Below are positions 43,508-52,568 of a DNA stretch of 64,000 nt, piece after piece. Below the pieces are notes generated by a model. That model saw nothing but the letters and a program-made list of their open reading frames with translations, ran no database searches and was not told where the DNA came from. How positions within the stretch are numbered: the first letter of the stretch is position 1; each line of letters begins with the position of its first letter. A program made the position numbers and the translations under genes. This DNA comes from JBBDMC01 sp963775235 (lineage in GTDB: Bacteria > Pseudomonadota > Alphaproteobacteria > Rhizobiales > Kaistiaceae), in NCBI GenBank assembly GCA_963775235.1, contig CAVZHY010000007.1:310001-374000 (forward strand), in the 5' to 3' direction.

Positions 43508-45769
43508 TCATTTGCGGCCGGCTGCGCGGCCCGGCCGCTTCGCGGGCCCGCGATTTCGACGCCTGTCTGGTCGCTCGCGCTCCGGTCGCTCCTTGCGCGG
43601 CAGGATGCGGCCCTCCGACAGGAGTTCGAACCGGAGTGCGCCGGCGAGCGGCGCCGCCTCCACGAGCCGCACCTCGACCGCGTCGCCGAGACGGTGCATC
43701 TCGCCGGTGCGCGATCCGATCACGGCGCGGCGCGCCTCGTCGAAGTGGAAATAGTCGCTGCCGAGCGATCGCATGGGCACGAAGCCGTCGGCGCCGGTGT
43801 CGTCGAGCTTCACGAACAGGCCGGCACGGGTGACGCCGGAGATGCGGCCGGTGAAGGTCGCGCCGACGCGCTCGGCCAGCCAGTGGGCGACCAGCCGGTC
43901 GATGGTGTCCCGCTCGGCCGCCATGGCGCGCCGTTCGGCGGCGGAGATCGCGGCCGCGATCTCGGGCAGCGCCGCCTCGTCGTCCTTGGATAGCCCGCCG
44001 GCACCGAGGTCGAGTGCGCGGATCAGCGCGCGGTGGACGATGAGGTCGGCATAGCGGCGGATCGGCGACGTGAAGTGGGCGTAGCGGCGGAGACTGAGGC
44101 CGAAGTGGCCGATGTTCTCGTGGCTGTACTCGGCCTGCGCCTGGGTCCTCAGCACCACCTCGTTCAGCAGCGGCGCGTGCTCAGTGTCCTTGGCGCGCGC
44201 CAGGATGCGGTTGAAATGCGACGGCCTGAGGTTGCCGCCCTTCGGCAGGCTCATTTCGATCGACTTCAGGAATTCGCGCAGCGCTTCAAGCTTGGCGAGC
44301 GACGGCGTGTCGTGGATGCGGTAGACCAGCGGCGACTTCTTCGCCTCCAGCGTCTCCGCCGCGGCCACGTTCGCCTGGATCATGAACTCCTCGATCAGGC
44401 GGTGCGATTCCAGCCGCTCGGGCACGATGACCCGGCCGATCGCGCCGTCTGCGCCCAGGACCACCTTGCGTTCCGGCAGGTCGAGTTCGAGCGGTTCGCG
44501 CTCGTCGCGGCCGCGCCTGAGGCATTGGTACGCGTCCCAGAGGTCCGCGAGGGCAGCCTTGACGTCCCGATTCAACTTGCCGGGACGGCCGTCGAAGGCG
44601 TCCTGCGCCTGGCCGTAGGCGAGCGATGCCGCGGACCGCATCATGATGCGATGGAAGTGGTGCGAGCGCTTGCGCCCATCGGCGGAGAACACCATGCGCA
44701 CGGCGAGCGCCGGGCGATCCTCGCCGTCGCGGAGCGAGCAGAGGTCGTTGGAGATGCGCTCCGGCAACATCGGCGCCACCCGGTCGGGGAAATAGACCGA
44801 GTTGCCGCGGAGCCGCGCTTCCCGGTCGAGCGGGCTTCCCGGCCGCACGTACCAGGCGACGTCGGCGATCGCGACGGTGACGATATGGCCGCCCTTGTTG
44901 CCGGGGTCCGGGTCGGGCTCGGCGTGGACGGCGTCGTCGTGGTCCTTGGCGTCGGCGGGGTCGATGGTGACCAGCGCGAGCTTGCGCCAGTCGTCGCGAC
45001 CTTTGAGCGGCGCGGCTTCGGCCGCGCTCGCCGTGGCCAGCGCCGCCGGCGGGAAGACGTGCGGGATGCCGTGCGCATGGATGGCGATCAGGCTGACCGC
45101 CTTCTCGCTTTTCATCGAGCCGATGGTTTCGACGACGCGGGCGTGGTCGAGGCCGTAGCGGGTCGAACGGGTGACGCTGACCGAGACGAGGTCGCCTTCT
45201 TTCGCCTTCCCGGGGTCGTCGAGGATCAGTTCTTTCTGCTTGCGGTCGACCGGCTCGATGCGCGACTCGCGCTCGCCAAGGCGCACGACGCCGAGCACGG
45301 TCACCGGTTTCCTGGCCAGCACCTTGATGACGCGTGCGACGTAGTCTGGACCGCCCGGCTCGCCGGTGGTCAGCCGCGCCAGCACACGATCGCCGACACC
45401 CGGGGCAGGGCGCTCGCGGCCGCGGCCCGCGGGTAGCGTGATCCGCGGCGGCTCGCCATGCTCATGCGGCCATTCGGCCGGACTGGCGGTGAGTTCGCCG
45501 TCGCGGTCGCGGCTGGTGATTTCGAGTACGGTGACCGAGGGCAGTTCGCCGGGACGCTTCAGGCGACCCCGCTCGCTTTCGACCAGTCCCTCGTCGGCGA
45601 GGTCCTTGATCAGCGTCTTCAGCGCGATGCGCTCCGCCGTTCCGCTGACGCCGAAGGCGCGGGCGATGTCGCGCTGCCCCGTTCGGCCGGGGTGTTCGGC
45701 GACGAAAGCAAGGATCTCTTCGCGGGTCGGCAGGTGCCGGTCGGATTTCGGCTTCGCTTTGCGGGCCAA
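43508..45769 (-). CDS. rnr: Ribonuclease R
   Basis: The 753-residue 3'-5' exoribonuclease degrades structured RNA and helps in tmRNA quality control. It has an N-terminal helix-turn-helix-like region, cold-shock-type domains, and the RNB catalytic domain with the metal-binding aspartates in TIDPADAKDHDDAV (about residues 271-284). The S1 domain (about 630-715) contains TFTGRISGVTRAGLFVKLDD, and the C-terminus is a lysine/arginine-rich tail. The TTG start is one base after the topA stop, so translation is coupled. Confidence 0.95.
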   Translation of the reverse strand: MARKAKPKSDRHLPTREEILAFVAEHPGRTGQRDIARAFGVSGTAERIALKTLIKDLADEGLVESERGRLKRPGELPSVTVLEITSRDRDGELTASPAEWPHEHGEPPRITLPAGRGRERPAPGVGDRVLARLTTGEPGGPDYVARVIKVLARKPVTVLGVVRLGERESRIEPVDRKQKELILDDPGKAKEGDLVSVSVTRSTRYGLDHARVVETIGSMKSEKAVSLIAIHAHGIPHVFPPAALATASAAEAAPLKGRDDWRKLALVTIDPADAKDHDDAVHAEPDPDPGNKGGHIVTVAIADVAWYVRPGSPLDREARLRGNSVYFPDRVAPMLPERISNDLCSLRDGEDRPALAVRMVFSADGRKRSHHFHRIMMRSAASLAYGQAQDAFDGRPGKLNRDVKAALADLWDAYQCLRRGRDEREPLELDLPERKVVLGADGAIGRVIVPERLESHRLIEEFMIQANVAAAETLEAKKSPLVYRIHDTPSLAKLEALREFLKSIEMSLPKGGNLRPSHFNRILARAKDTEHAPLLNEVVLRTQAQAEYSHENIGHFGLSLRRYAHFTSPIRRYADLIVHRALIRALDLGAGGLSKDDEAALPEIAAAISAAERRAMAAERDTIDRLVAHWLAERVGATFTGRISGVTRAGLFVKLDDTGADGFVPMRSLGSDYFHFDEARRAVIGSRTGEMHRLGDAVEVRLVEAAPLAGALRFELLSEGRILPRKERPERERPDRRRNRGPAKRPGRAAGRK

Positions 45770-45770
45770 A

Positions 45771-48394
45771 TCAGGTCGCGTCCGCAGTTTGCTTCTCTTT
45801 GGCCTTGGCGCCGGCTTTCGGCTTGGCCTCGGGCTTGGGCTTGGCAGCGGCTTTGGCCCTCGGTTTGGCCTTCGCCTTGGCCCGCTTGACCGGCGCCTTG
45901 CCGGCCTTGGCGGCGAGCAGTTCGAGCGCGGTTTCCATGGTCACGGTTTCCGGGGTCATGTCCTTCGGCAGGGTCGCATTGACCTTGCCGTGGTTGACAT
46001 AGGGCCCGTAGCGTCCCTCGCGCACCGTTACCGTGCCACCCGCCGGGTGCTCGCCCAGCGTCCTCAGCGCCGTTGGCGTCGCGCGGCCGCGCCGGCCGCC
46101 GCCGGCCATCTTTTCGGCGATGAGCGAGACCGCGCGATTGAGCCCGACGGTAAAGACCTCGTCGACCGAATTGAGGTTCGCGAAGGTGCCGTCGTGCAGG
46201 ACGAACGGACCGTAGCGGCCGATGCCGGCGGTGATCGGCTTCCCGCTCTCCGGATGAAGGCCCACCTCGCGCGGCAGGGCGAGGAGACGGAGGGCTTGCT
46301 CCAGGTCGATCGTCGCCGGGTTCCAGCCGCGGGGGAGACCGGCGCGTTTCGGCTTGTCTTCGCCGTTTGCCGCCTCGCCAAGCTGCAGGTACGGCCCGAA
46401 ACGACCGTTCTTCAGGATGACGTCGCGGCCGGTTTCCGGGTCGGTGCCGAGCACCTTGCCGTCGGCGCCGAGTTCGGCGCCGCTGCCGCCGTCGCCGGAG
46501 ACGACGAGCTGGCGAGTGTAGCGGCATTCGGGATAGTTGGAGCAGCCGACGAAGGCGCCGTACTTGCCGACCTTCAGCGAAAGCTTGCCGGTCCCGCACG
46601 AGGGGCACTGGCGTGGGTCGCCTCCGTCGGCCCGCGGCGGGAAGACGTGGGGGCCGAGGAGCTCGTTCAGGTGCTCCAGCACCTCCGCGACCCGCAGGTC
46701 CTTGGTCTGGTCGACGTCGTGGGAGAACTGGCGCCAGAAGTCGCGCAGCACCTCCTTCCACGACAATTCGCCGTTGGAAATCTTGTCGAGCTTCTCCTCG
46801 AGGTCGGCCGTGAAGTCGTATTCGACATAGCGTTCGAAGAAGCTTTCCAGGAACGCAGTGACGAGACGGCCCTTGTCCTCCGGTATGAGTTGGCGCTTGT
46901 CGAGGCGCACGTAGCCGCGTTCCCGCAGTACCGAGAGTGTCGCTGCGTAGGTCGACGGCCGGCCGATGCCGAGCTCCTCCATCTTCTTGATCAGTGTCGC
47001 CTCGGTGTAGCGCGGCGGCGGTTCGGTGAAGTGCTGCTCCACCGTGATGCCGTGTTCGATGAGGCGGTCGCCGGCAGCCATCGGCGGCAGGCGGTGGCCA
47101 TCCTCATCCTCCGGCGGCGTCGTCGCTGACCCTCCTGGTAGAGGGCGAGGAAGCCGTCGAAGCGGACCACCTGGCCGGTGGCGCGCAGGTTCACCGGGCG
47201 GCCGACCCCGGCGTTGATGTCGACAGTGGTGCGCTCCAACTCGGCCGAAGCCATCTGGCTGGCCGTCATGCGTTTCCAGACCAGCTCGTAGAGCCTTGCC
47301 TGGTCGGCCTCGAGAGAATGGGCGAGCGAGTCGGCGCGTTGCCGAGATCGGTCGGCCGGATCGCCTCGTGGGCCTCCTGGGCGTTCTTGGCCTTGACCTG
47401 ATAGCGGCGTGGCGCTTCCGGCACGTAGCTTTCGCCATAGCGGCTGGCGATCACGCGCCGGGCGCTGGCGATCGCCTCGGGCGCAACGTCGCACGCCGTC
47501 GGTCCGCATGTAGGTGATGTGGCCGTCCTCGTAGAGGCGCTGGGCGACCTGCATGGTGCGTGATGCCGAGAAGCCGAGCTTGCGCGAGGCCTCCTGCTGC
47601 AGGGTTGAGGTGGTGAACGGCGGGGGCGGGTTGCGCTTGACCGGCTTCGCCTCGACCGAGGCGACGGCATAGGCGCCCGAGCGCAGCGCGCCCTCGATCT
47701 CGCGGGCCCGTGCTTCGTCGGGAATATCGAGGCGGCCGAGCTTGTCGCCGTCGAAGCCGACGACGCGGGCGACGAAGCGCCCGCCCTGCGGCGGTTCCAG
47801 CGTGACCGCCACCGACCAGTATTCCCGCGGCCTGAAGGCCTCGATCTCGCTCTCGCGGTCGCAGACGAGGCGGAGCGATACTGACTGCACGCGGCCGGCC
47901 GAGCGCGCGCCGGGCAGCTTGCGCCACAGGACCGGCGACAGGGTGAAGCCGACCAGGTAGTCGAGAGCCCGGCGGGCGAGGTAAGCGTCCACCAGCGCGT
48001 CGTCGATCACGCGCGGATGCCGCATCGCATCGAGCACGGCATCGCGCGTGACCGCGTTGAAGACGACGCGCTCGACCGGCATGTCGTCAAGCGCCTTGCG
48101 GGTCTTCAGCACCTCCAGCACGTGCCAGGAGATCGCTTCGCCCTCGCGATCGGGGTCGGTGGCGAGAATCAGGCGGTCGGCGCCCTTGACCGCCTTGACG
48201 ATGTCCGAAAGGCGCTTCTGCGCCTTGCCGTCGACCTCCCAGCGCATGGCGAAGTCCTCGTCCGGGTCGACCGAGCCGTTCTTGGATGGCAGGTCGCGGA
48301 CGTGACCATAGGACGCCAGCACCTGGTAGCTCGGGCCCAGGTACTTGTTGATGGTCTTGGCCTTGGCAGGCGATTCGACGATGACGATGTTCAT
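45771..48394 (-). pseudogene. topA: DNA topoisomerase I, three single-base frameshifts
   Basis: The gene encodes a type IA topoisomerase that relaxes negative supercoils. The Toprim domain begins at MNIVIVESPAKAKT (start ATG 48394) and has DPDREGEAI. The catalytic Tyr is in HITYMRTDG. C-terminal zinc-ribbon and repeat domains and a Lys/Ala-rich tail follow. The frame breaks near 47492 (one extra base after TYMRTDGV), near 47328 (one base missing) and near 47131 (one base missing). All intervening protein is conserved in the alternate frames, and the corrected length would be 874 residues. topA is normally essential, so sequence error is more likely than true loss. Confidence 0.9.
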
Positions 48395-48738
48395 TGATCC
48401 CGGGGCGCTCATGCCGCGAGCACGCGGTTCTAACACATTGAAATCTTTAGGTCCCGCCAAGCACAGGCGCCGGCCGGTGGAAGGGAGGCGGGGGCGAACG
48501 CGGGGGAGGACAATCCATTAAATCGGTCAGGGCTGTCAATCGAGGCAGCCGGTGCGCCTCATTTGGGGAACCTGTCCGGTTGTTGCAACTCTGGGACATC
48601 GAGCGAACGTTTGCGGCGAAATTCGTGTGGCCATAGGTTGAATATTTATTTACACGCACTCTATAATTGTAGACGCCGGACTCGCGGGCCTATCATCGAT
48701 GCATCTGCCGCGAGACGCATGGCGTTGGAGGACAGTGG
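48395..48738. other. Intergenic region upstream of topA
   Basis: No gene is supported in these 344 bases. The region becomes AT-rich near 48625-48675 (for example TATTTATTTAC), suiting a promoter for the small gene at 48739. No terminator is evident. Confidence 0.4.
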
Positions 48739-48960
48739 ATGGGGATGACAATGGCGCAGGCGGAAACAGCGATGGAGGGCATCGCGCAGACCGCGGGCTC
48801 CCTCGAGGCTGCCGGATACATCGGCAGCATGGCGCGAGACCTCGGGCAGATCGCCGCCGCGCATGACCTTGAGTTCCTGGCCTATCTCCTGGCCATGGCG
48901 GCCGATGAGGCTGGCGCAATCCTGTCAGATGGCCGCCTGAGTGAGACAATCGGCGAGTAG
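48739..48960 (+). CDS. Small conserved-type hypothetical protein
   Basis: The 73-residue protein starts at ATG 48739, six bases after GGAGGA. Two nearby ATG codons are alternatives. It is Ala- and acidic-rich and helical (SLEAAGYIGSMARDLGQIAA), with no signal peptide or motif. A good ribosome site and codon use support a real gene. It is convergent with dprA. The function is unknown. Confidence 0.65.
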   Translation: MGMTMAQAETAMEGIAQTAGSLEAAGYIGSMARDLGQIAAAHDLEFLAYLLAMAADEAGAILSDGRLSETIGE

Positions 48961-50001
48961 CCGGGCCATTAAACCAGCGACACCCGCTGCCCGGGATGGC
49001 GTTCCAGCCGCCCGGCGAGGTCGAGTTCGATTAGAATCAGGTGGATGACGGCCGGCCTGAAACCCGTGAAGCGAATGATCTCGTCCACTTCGACCGGCGT
49101 CTTGCCGAGGGCGGCGATGACCCTCTCGCGTTCGTCCTCCTCCGCCTCACGTGGGAGCGACGCCTCGTGGTCGCTTTCCGCCAGCGGCGTCGGCGAAGCG
49201 GCCGGTTCGCGCCCTAGCATCGGCTGAATCTCCGCCAGGATGTCCTCGATGGCCGTGACCATGGTCGCGCCGTCCTTGATCAGCCGGTTGGTGCCGCCGG
49301 CGCGCGGGTCGAGCGGCGAACCCGGCACCGCGAAGACCAGCCGGCCCTGGTCGGCAGCGGTTCGGGCGGTGATCAGCGAGCCGGAGCGCTGCGCCGCCTC
49401 GACGACCACAACCCCCACCCCCAGCCCGGAGATGATGCGGTTGCGGCGGGGGAAGTCGCGGGCGCGCGGTTCCCAGCCCATCGGCATCTCGCTGATATGG
49501 GCGCCGTCGGCGAGGATGCGCGTCGCCAGCGCGGCGTTTTCGTCGGGATAGACGCGGTCGAGCCCGCCGGCGAAGACCGCCACCGTGCCGGTTGCAAGCG
49601 TCGCCTCGTGAGCAGCCGCGTCGATGCCGCGGGCGAGGCCCGAGGCGACGACGAGGCCGGCCTCGCCGAGGCCGCGCGCGATCGTCACGGCAAATTTGCG
49701 TCCGGCGACCGAGGCGTTGCGCGAACCCACCACCGAAACCATCGGCGACGACAGGCAGTCGCGGTTTCCCCTGACCGCGATCAGCGGCGGCGCCCCGTCG
49801 ATCGCCCGCAGCCACGGGGGATAGTCGGGCTCGCCGATGGCAACCAGCCGGACGCCGAGGGCGCCCGCCGCCGTGATCTCGCGCTCGGCGTCGGCCACCG
49901 AGGTGATGCGGATGCGCCGCCCGCCCCGCTGGGCGAGGTCGGGGATCGCGTCGAGCGCGGCGCTGGCGCTGCCGAAATGGTTGATCAGTTCGCGGAAGGT
50001 G

Positions 50002-50009
50002 ACCGGGCC
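50002..50009. repeat. 8-bp target-site duplication, left
   Basis: ACCGGGCC directly precedes the left end of the inserted element and is repeated directly after its right end at 51819-51826. Removing the element and one copy restores an uninterrupted dprA reading frame. Confidence 0.9.
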
Positions 50010-50031
50010 CGGTATTATTGCGCAAACGCCA
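50010..50031. repeat. Left terminal inverted repeat
   Basis: It begins CGGTATTATT and ends GCGCAAACGCCA. The right end (51797-51818) is its reverse complement except for one base (TT versus TG at positions 10-11 from the tip). Confidence 0.9.
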
Positions 50032-50068
50032 CGAGAAATGAATCCCCTCTGTGCCCACATTTTCGGGC

Positions 50069-50464
50069 ATGGAACACAAACCCGCCCTTTACGCTCTTGT
50101 CAGACTTCACGCTGAATTGGCCGGCAGGATTGCCGACAACAAGAAACAGGCGGCCAAACTCCGCGACGACATGCGCCACGTCGAGGCAACGATCCGGCTC
50201 TTAGAGCCCGGCTTCGATACCAGGCGCATCGCGGTCAAGCGCCGGCACAACCCCAATCCGTTGTTCAAGCGGGGAACCGTATTCAGGGCCGCGCTGGACA
50301 TCCTACGGACGGCAACAGCGCCGATGACGGCAGAGGAAATCGCCGTCGCCTTGCTACGCTCCAAGGGCGTTCAGGAGCCATCCAAAGCGGAGGTTCTGAT
50401 GATGTATGGGGCGGTGGCGGGATCGCTTAGGATCAACGCCGGCAAGTCGGGTGACGGCACATGA
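50069..50464 (+). CDS. Unknown passenger protein with coiled coil and winged-helix-like part
   Basis: The 131-residue protein starts MEHKPALYALVRLHAEL at ATG 50069; a GTG at 50051 would add six residues. Residues 10-50 form a likely coiled coil (RIADNKKQAAKLRDDMRHVE). A basic linker (RRIAVKRRHN) precedes a C-terminal segment (about 65-115) with FKRGTVFRAALDILRTA and MTAEEIAVALL, which resembles a small winged helix. It has no transposase catalytic motif. It is the best candidate for the element's own gene, perhaps DNA-binding; no function is known to me. Confidence 0.7.
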   Translation: MEHKPALYALVRLHAELAGRIADNKKQAAKLRDDMRHVEATIRLLEPGFDTRRIAVKRRHNPNPLFKRGTVFRAALDILRTATAPMTAEEIAVALLRSKGVQEPSKAEVLMMYGAVAGSLRINAGKSGDGT

Positions 50465-50558
50465 GGGGCGACCGAGGCAGTGGAGCTTGGACTGAATTGC
50501 CTTTGAGCCGGCCTTGCCCGTAAGATGAATAACCACAACCGGCTGGGGGCTTTTCGTT

Positions 50559-50753
50559 TTGGATGACTATGAGAGTCGTTCGTTGGCGATGAAGTCCGCG
50601 AGCCTTGCGATCGCGGATGCCCTAATAACAATACAATCAATATTGATACTGCTTAACTGGCACCCAGAATCACATGCTGATGAAATTTCGACGAAACTGT
50701 CCGACCTCACTCAAAAATTGAGCGCCGTTCTGGCGAGGTTGTCCGAAGCATGA
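50559..50753 (+). CDS. Small ORF in element, hydrophobic
   Basis: A 64-residue frame starts at TTG 50559, or 54 residues from ATG 50589. The middle is hydrophobic (ALITIQSILILLNW) and the C-terminal part helical (LSDLTQKLSAVLARLSEA). The DNA is AT-richer than the chromosome, for example CTAATAACAATACAATC, suggesting foreign origin. It overlaps the next ORF by four bases (ATGA), which supports a real pair of genes. Function is unknown. Confidence 0.45.
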   Translation: MDDYESRSLAMKSASLAIADALITIQSILILLNWHPESHADEISTKLSDLTQKLSAVLARLSEA

Positions 50754-50884
50754 CCGATTCCAATATTGATGTTCGATTGCTACAAGACCGGTTAGCCTCG
50801 ACCCAACGTACTCTTGCAACGGTGTCAGGCAACGGATCAGGCCCACAAATGCCAAATACTGATGAACGAATTGAGCGGCTGTGA
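50750..50884 (+). pseudogene. Small ORF truncated by IS3-family DNA
   Basis: A 44-residue frame starts at the ATG overlapping the previous stop. It runs MTDSNIDVRLLQDRL and ends ...TDERIERL at the point where IS3-family homology begins (about 50880). The last residues look like the beginning of a coiled coil, so the original protein was probably longer and was cut by the IS3 fragment. Confidence 0.4.
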
Positions 50885-51632
50885 CGATGCAGCCGTGCGA
50901 GCCCGATTGCGCGAGCTGGCGGCCGTGCGCCGACGCTTCGGTTACCGGCGCCTTCATGTTCTCCTGGCTCGTGAGGGCATCAACATGAACCACAAGAAGT
51001 TCCGCCGGCTCTATCGTGAGGAACGGCTACAGGTCCCTCGCCGCGGTGGTCGCAAGCGGGTTCTCGGAACCAGGGCCCCGTTGGCGATCCCCCACGGTGC
51101 CAATCAGCGCTGGAGCCTGGACTTTTTCTCAGATGCACTCGCCGACGGCCGGCGCTTCCGCATCCTGGCAATCGTCGACGACTTCACCCGAGAGTGCCTG
51201 GCGCTGGTGGCCGACACCTCGCTGTCCGGAATGCGGGTCGCCCGCGAACTCGACACCGTCATCGCCGTGCGCGGCCAGCCGGCCGCGGTGGTCAGCGACA
51301 ACGGCACCGAGCTAACCAGCATGGCGATCCTGCGCTGGTCGCAAGACAGCCGGGTCGAGTGGCACTACATCGCTCCCGGCAAACCCCAGCAAAACGCCTT
51401 CGTCGAGAGCTTCAATGGCCGGCTCCGCGACGAGCTTCTGAACGAGACGCTGTTCACCTCGCTCGGCCATGTCCGCGACGCTCTGGCCATCTGGCGGATC
51501 GACTACAACACAGTTCGCCCGCACAGCCGTCTCGGCAACCTGACGCCGGTCGAATATGCCAATCTCTACCCCGTTGCACCTCCGAGCCTTCCTGGCTCAA
51601 ATGAAGCTCGGACTCTGTCCATTGCCGGATGA
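50862..51632 (+). pseudogene. IS3-family transposase OrfB, 5'-truncated
   Basis: The protein has the rve/DDE integrase core: D in RWSLDFFSD, D in VVSDNGTELTS and E in NAFVESFNGRLRDELLNE. All three catalytic residues are present. The usual N-terminal part of OrfB and the whole of OrfA are missing; homology starts abruptly at DDAAVRARLRELAAVRRRFGY (about 50883). In-frame starts at 50862 (ATG) or 50814 (TTG) lie in non-IS DNA. Likely a remnant without own mobility. Confidence 0.85.
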
Positions 51633-51793
51633 GACAAGGGGCTCACGTCAGAAGCTCACGAGAAGAATATTGTCACATCCGGCGTCGACCAATGTCACGT
51701 GGTTGATGACGAATAGCAGGAAAGCGGCCAACGCCGCTCGCGCCCACACGGCGCTACCTCAAATCGATTCGCCGGCCCAAAGGCCGGTTCGGC

Positions 51794-51904
51794 TTATGGC
51801 GTTTGCGCCATAATACCGACCGGGCCGACGTTGTCCGAGCGGATGAGGCGCAGCCAGGCGAGGCGCTGGTCGTCGCTGAGGCGAACGCGCGCGGCGACGT
51901 CCAT
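51794..51904 (-). pseudogene. dprA: DprA N-terminal fragment
   Basis: The frame encodes 36 residues. The first 28 (MDVAARVRLSDDQRLAWLRL, then IRSDNVGP) match the start of DprA. It then runs into the terminal repeat of the inserted element and stops at 51794-51796. The ATG overlaps the plsY stop by one base (TGATG), so dprA was coupled to plsY. The remainder of dprA lies at 48969-50009. Confidence 0.9.
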
Positions 51905-52503
51905 CACCGTTCACCGATGCGCGTTTCGGTCCCGGCGATGAGGCGGCCGATGTTGCCGGCGTGGCGCAGCCACAGGATGACGGTCAGGATCAGGAACAGT
52001 GCCGCCGCGTCCCGTTCGCCGAACGCAAACAGGAGCGGTGGCGTGACAAGGCTGGCCACCAGCGCGCTGAGTGACGAGAAGCGCGACAGCGCCGCCACCG
52101 CGAGCCAGATGACGGCGAACGCGATCGCCGCCCGCCAGTTGAGCGCCGCGAGCACGCCGAGGTAGGTCGCCACCCCCTTTCCGCCTCTGAAAGACAGCCA
52201 GACGGGGAAGAGGTGGCCGAGGAACGCGCCGAGGCCGGCGACAAGCGCGGCCGGCGGGGCGAAGAGGGCGCTGGCGGCGAACACCGCGGCAGCGCCCTTG
52301 GCCGCGTCCAGCAGAAGCGTGAGACCGGCCAGCCCCTTGCGGCCGGTCCTCAACACGTTCGTCGCGCCGATGTTGCCGGAACCGATCCGGCGGATGTCGC
52401 CGAGGCCGGCGAGGCGGGTGAGGATCAGGCCGAACGGCACCGAGCCGAACAGGTAGCCCATCACCAGCGCGGCAAGGGATGTCCAGGTCAGCACTGTCGT
52501 CAT
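51904..52503 (-). CDS. plsY: Acyl-phosphate glycerol-3-phosphate acyltransferase PlsY
   Basis: The 199-residue membrane enzyme acylates glycerol-3-phosphate with acyl-phosphate in phospholipid synthesis. The three family motifs are visible: GSVPFGLI and GSGNIGATNVLR, GHLFPVWLSFRGGKGVAT, and GNIGR near the C-terminus. Five membrane helices are expected. ATG 52503 follows a GGAG about eight bases upstream. It is downstream of the pyrB fusion gene and coupled to dprA. Confidence 0.95.
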   Translation of the reverse strand: MTTVLTWTSLAALVMGYLFGSVPFGLILTRLAGLGDIRRIGSGNIGATNVLRTGRKGLAGLTLLLDAAKGAAAVFAASALFAPPAALVAGLGAFLGHLFPVWLSFRGGKGVATYLGVLAALNWRAAIAFAVIWLAVAALSRFSSLSALVASLVTPPLLFAFGERDAAALFLILTVILWLRHAGNIGRLIAGTETRIGER

Positions 52504-52568
52504 CGGAAAGCTCCCCCCGGACCCCGGCCGCGGAGGGTAGGCGTTGAGCGCCGTCGCGGCAACCGATG

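Larger units (their letters stand above)
48969..50060 (-). pseudogene. dprA: DprA (DNA processing protein A), 3' part separated from its 5' end by an insertion
   Basis: dprA homology runs from 50009 to the stop. It holds the Rossmann-like core with SVVGSRNASVAGRKFAV, SGLARGIDAAAHEATL and GTVAVFAGGLDRVYP, and a C-terminal winged helix. DprA loads RecA on incoming single-stranded DNA in transformation. The first 28 residues lie at 51904-51819 beyond a 1.8-kb insertion. The open frame now begins inside the insertion (about 50060) with 19 foreign residues before PVTFRELINHFG. A shortened protein might still be made, since the core is intact. Confidence 0.9.
50010..51818. mobile_element. 1.8-kb element inserted in dprA
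   Basis: The element is bounded by 22-bp terminal inverted repeats (50010-50031 and 51797-51818) that differ at one base and by an 8-bp target duplication. Contents from left to right are a 131-residue unknown ORF, two small ORFs in AT-richer DNA (50559-50884), and a 5'-truncated IS3-family orfB. IS3 elements make 3-5 bp duplications and end in TG/CA, so orfB is unlikely to have moved this unit. The outer element appears to be a different, possibly non-autonomous transposon hit by IS3 DNA. The family is not identified. Confidence 0.88.

Noticed and set aside
46991..48460. Two separate topoisomerase genes
   Set aside because: The two frames are halves of one topA joined by small frameshifts, with one start and one stop fitting the family.
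50862..51632. IS3 transposase as the mover of the dprA insertion
   Set aside because: The gene lacks its N-terminus and OrfA, and the 8-bp duplication and end sequence do not fit IS3.
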